8,228 bases of DNA from Gemmatimonadota bacterium (GTDB lineage Bacteria; Gemmatimonadota; Gemmatimonadetes; Gemmatimonadales; Gemmatimonadaceae): contig CANGXK010000105.1 of the NCBI GenBank assembly GCA_947457715.1, positions 1-8,228 on the forward strand. The letters are read 5' to 3'. This document shows positions 7,901 to 8,228 of the stretch, in pieces. The position numbers were made by a program, and so were the translations under genes. Position 1 is the first letter of the stretch; each line of letters starts with the position of its first letter. A model generated the notes under the pieces. The model was not told where the DNA came from. It did no database searches and worked only from the letters and a program-made list of their open reading frames with translations.

Positions 7901-8207
7901 CCCGCCACGTCATCGACTCGCGCGAGAACGGATCGACCTCCTGCGCCGACATCCCCACCGAAGCGGCCAGCGCGCGTACGAAGCGCGCGGGGAACGGCAG
8001 CTCGAGCGAACCCGCGCAGCCCAGTGCATCGGCCATCGCGAGCGTGAGCCATTGCCGCATGCCCTGGCTCTGCACCACGATGATTTCCGTGTCACGCGGC
8101 GGAAGCGGAGCGGCCTGCAGTCGCGCGATCAAATGATCGCGCAGCACGCCCAGTCGTGGGGCGATATACACATTCATGATTGGGATTCTCACGAGGGAAG
8201 CGCCCAT
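4944..8207 (-). CDS. recC: RecBCD enzyme subunit RecC (exodeoxyribonuclease V gamma chain)
   Basis: RecC is the structural subunit of RecBCD. It splits the duplex against its pin, channels the strands to RecB and RecD and scans the 3' strand for Chi. The protein is 1087 residues from this start (E. coli about 1122). Visible family landmarks are VVQSQGMRQWL (44-54), ELPFPARF (69-76), FDDYQLFR (143-150), FGVSSLPP (219-226), a degenerate helicase-like block with LKPMRSVPFKVIAVAGLDD (619-637) and DGDRNLRDDDRQLF (658-671), and a C-terminal nuclease-like fold without the D-x(n)-DxK catalytic set (about 890-940). There is no Walker A, as expected for RecC's dead helicase fold. It lacks the AddB Fe-S cysteine pattern, so it is RecC rather than AddB. 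The ATG at 8207 has an AGGA five bases upstream. A second in-frame ATG at 8177 (MNVYIAPR) matches the usual RecC N-terminus better and would give 1077 residues. The frame stays open to the window edge. The gene overlaps recB by 4 bases. Function is confident; the start is not. Confidence 0.95.
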   Translation of the reverse strand: MGASLVRIPIMNVYIAPRLGVLRDHLIARLQAAPLPPRDTEIIVVQSQGMRQWLTLAMADALGCAGSLELPFPARFVRALAASVGMSAQEVDPFSRESMTWRVDALLRDVNLGDPQYAALSRYLGEGDDRMRFGLAAQVAARFDDYQLFRHDLLEAWERGEHPLNSPHERWQAALWRALCANGAEHGAEHGAHRLTRLLAHIREAAPGALSLPSRVSVFGVSSLPPRIIELLAAIARHTEVTVYAALLPDHSASAETTPHPLAMAFGRQGQVLQRLLVAQGATIVPLHDKSGSAPDTLLARLQQELAGAGDRGADSSSALTLSTDDTSLRVHAAHGKLRELEIIRDQIGHAFVTDRTLKPHDVLLLVPDISDWAPLVQSVFGANDGSVNLPFTVADRRRRDESVATAVLRLLALEGGRLTHSEVFGVLEQPAIYTAAGLDEGQVEYLAQVTREANVRWGYDDEALERLALPAADMPTWRTGLDRLLVGQMAGAVPDMVLGLLPQAGDTVGDPAAMAALSQWIDTLAVTLQSWRPSRSIAEWTAALSGFLDGMVKPTSSEEREGLNTVRVVMQALSTTAQQAGYTALVPFSVVRDWLEQELADDSFGSGFLSGRVTVAALKPMRSVPFKVIAVAGLDDAAFPRRDRRPAFDLLSHEARDGDRNLRDDDRQLFLDLLMAAESRVVLTYSGNDPRDNAARAPSIVVDELLAHLDRRTSGSARASLMLRHPLQAFSDRYVSTDDPRLITFSPLAGKASGPAAAEGFPFFVDPLPDLVTDDVAEIGLRNLTGFWSNPSQWFCEQVLRLRLPDASATDSSDTELHWLSKMKQGGVRADMLRAVMSGRRDAEWMQRQQVAAGKLPPGALGASWFTRLEDEARPVIDALPEGARTSAALTVVGTDWRITGAVEGVIESARYVVRTGSFNAKHRVVAWVEHVVMCAAKQQGAEVPGTTVLMYPDSKKEKAAVETLIEVADAAVILDGWISAMRDARRAPLPFFPSAAEAYRASMVHNAKIAMNPKSKAKPQLPIKKAAAAFTGSDFGAPGDESDPYLQLCFRDTLAFDTQRDAFENLTKMLFEASWSSPMVAGAGL
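7629..7661 (-). repeat. Short in-frame tandem repeat in recC (GAEH-GAEH-GAH)
   Basis: Two 12-base units, GGTGCTGAACAT and GGCGCTGAACAC, are followed by a 9-base partial copy GGTGCGCAC. They encode GAEHGAEHGAH at RecC residues 183-193. The repeat keeps the frame and lies in a loop just after WQAALWRAL (171-179). Its GCT and GAA codons are unusual for this GC-rich gene. It probably arose by slippage in a tolerant loop. Confidence 0.75.
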
Positions 8208-8228
8208 CGACGTCCTGGAGTCATGCAG
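8208..8228 (-). other. Leader of recC, cut by the window edge
   Basis: Only 21 bases precede the chosen recC start. They hold the AGGA motif and no recognisable promoter. No stop occurs in the recC frame here, so an even earlier start cannot be ruled out. A TGA at 8223-8221 in another frame could end an upstream gene, but nothing in view supports that. Confidence 0.4.
8213..8216 (-). promoter_or_regulatory. Ribosome binding site of recC (start at 8207)
   Basis: On the minus strand AGGA (within CCAGGA) sits five bases before the ATG at 8207. This is the reason for preferring that start. The competing ATG at 8177 is preceded only by TGAGAATCCCAATC, whose GAGA is a poor and rather distant match. 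Because homologues usually begin near the 8177 methionine, the choice remains open. Confidence 0.55.

Noticed and set aside
4944..8207. The possibility that the large upstream subunit is AddB/RexB, making this an AddAB locus
   Set aside because: There is no Walker A and no Fe-S cysteine pattern; the few cysteines are scattered. The N-terminus and the PMRSVPFKV block are RecC-like, and a true RecD follows.

Overview
The window holds one operon segment on the minus strand: recC, recB and recD, read from right to left. These are the three subunits of the RecBCD helicase-nuclease (exodeoxyribonuclease V). Essentially every base is coding. Only 21 bases (8208-8228) lie upstream of recC, and recD runs off the left edge within what must be its last few codons. 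I see no RNA gene, mobile element, CRISPR array, promoter or terminator.

The DNA is strongly GC-rich (I estimate about two thirds G+C by eye) and avoids the codons TTA, CTA and TCA. It comes from a high-GC bacterium. A contiguous recC-recB-recD order without the ptrA gene that interrupts the E. coli locus is common outside enterobacteria. The protein style would fit a group such as Gemmatimonadota or Myxococcota, but this is a weak guess; I cannot place the organism from these three genes.

Layout: recC is at 8207-4944, recB at 4947-1771 and recD at 1774 to the left edge. Both junctions are 4-base ATGA stop/start overlaps, so translation is very probably coupled. recD also has a perfect GGAGG Shine-Dalgarno inside the end of recB, while recB has almost none.

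Together the subunits would bind a double-strand end. RecB (3'-5' helicase plus nuclease) and RecD (5'-3' helicase) drive along opposite strands, and RecC splits the duplex and scans the 3' strand for a Chi-like signal. After that signal, RecB would load RecA for recombinational repair. All helicase motifs of RecB and RecD and the RecB nuclease residues are intact, so the enzyme should be active.

This is a conserved housekeeping locus, and I found no hidden new system. The points worth a second look are three. RecB lacks about 110 residues where E. coli has its duplex-contacting arm. Several RecC positions that read Chi in E. coli are substituted. Small in-frame tandem repeats occur in RecC and RecD. 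Comparisons with E. coli rely on my memory of its protein sequences.
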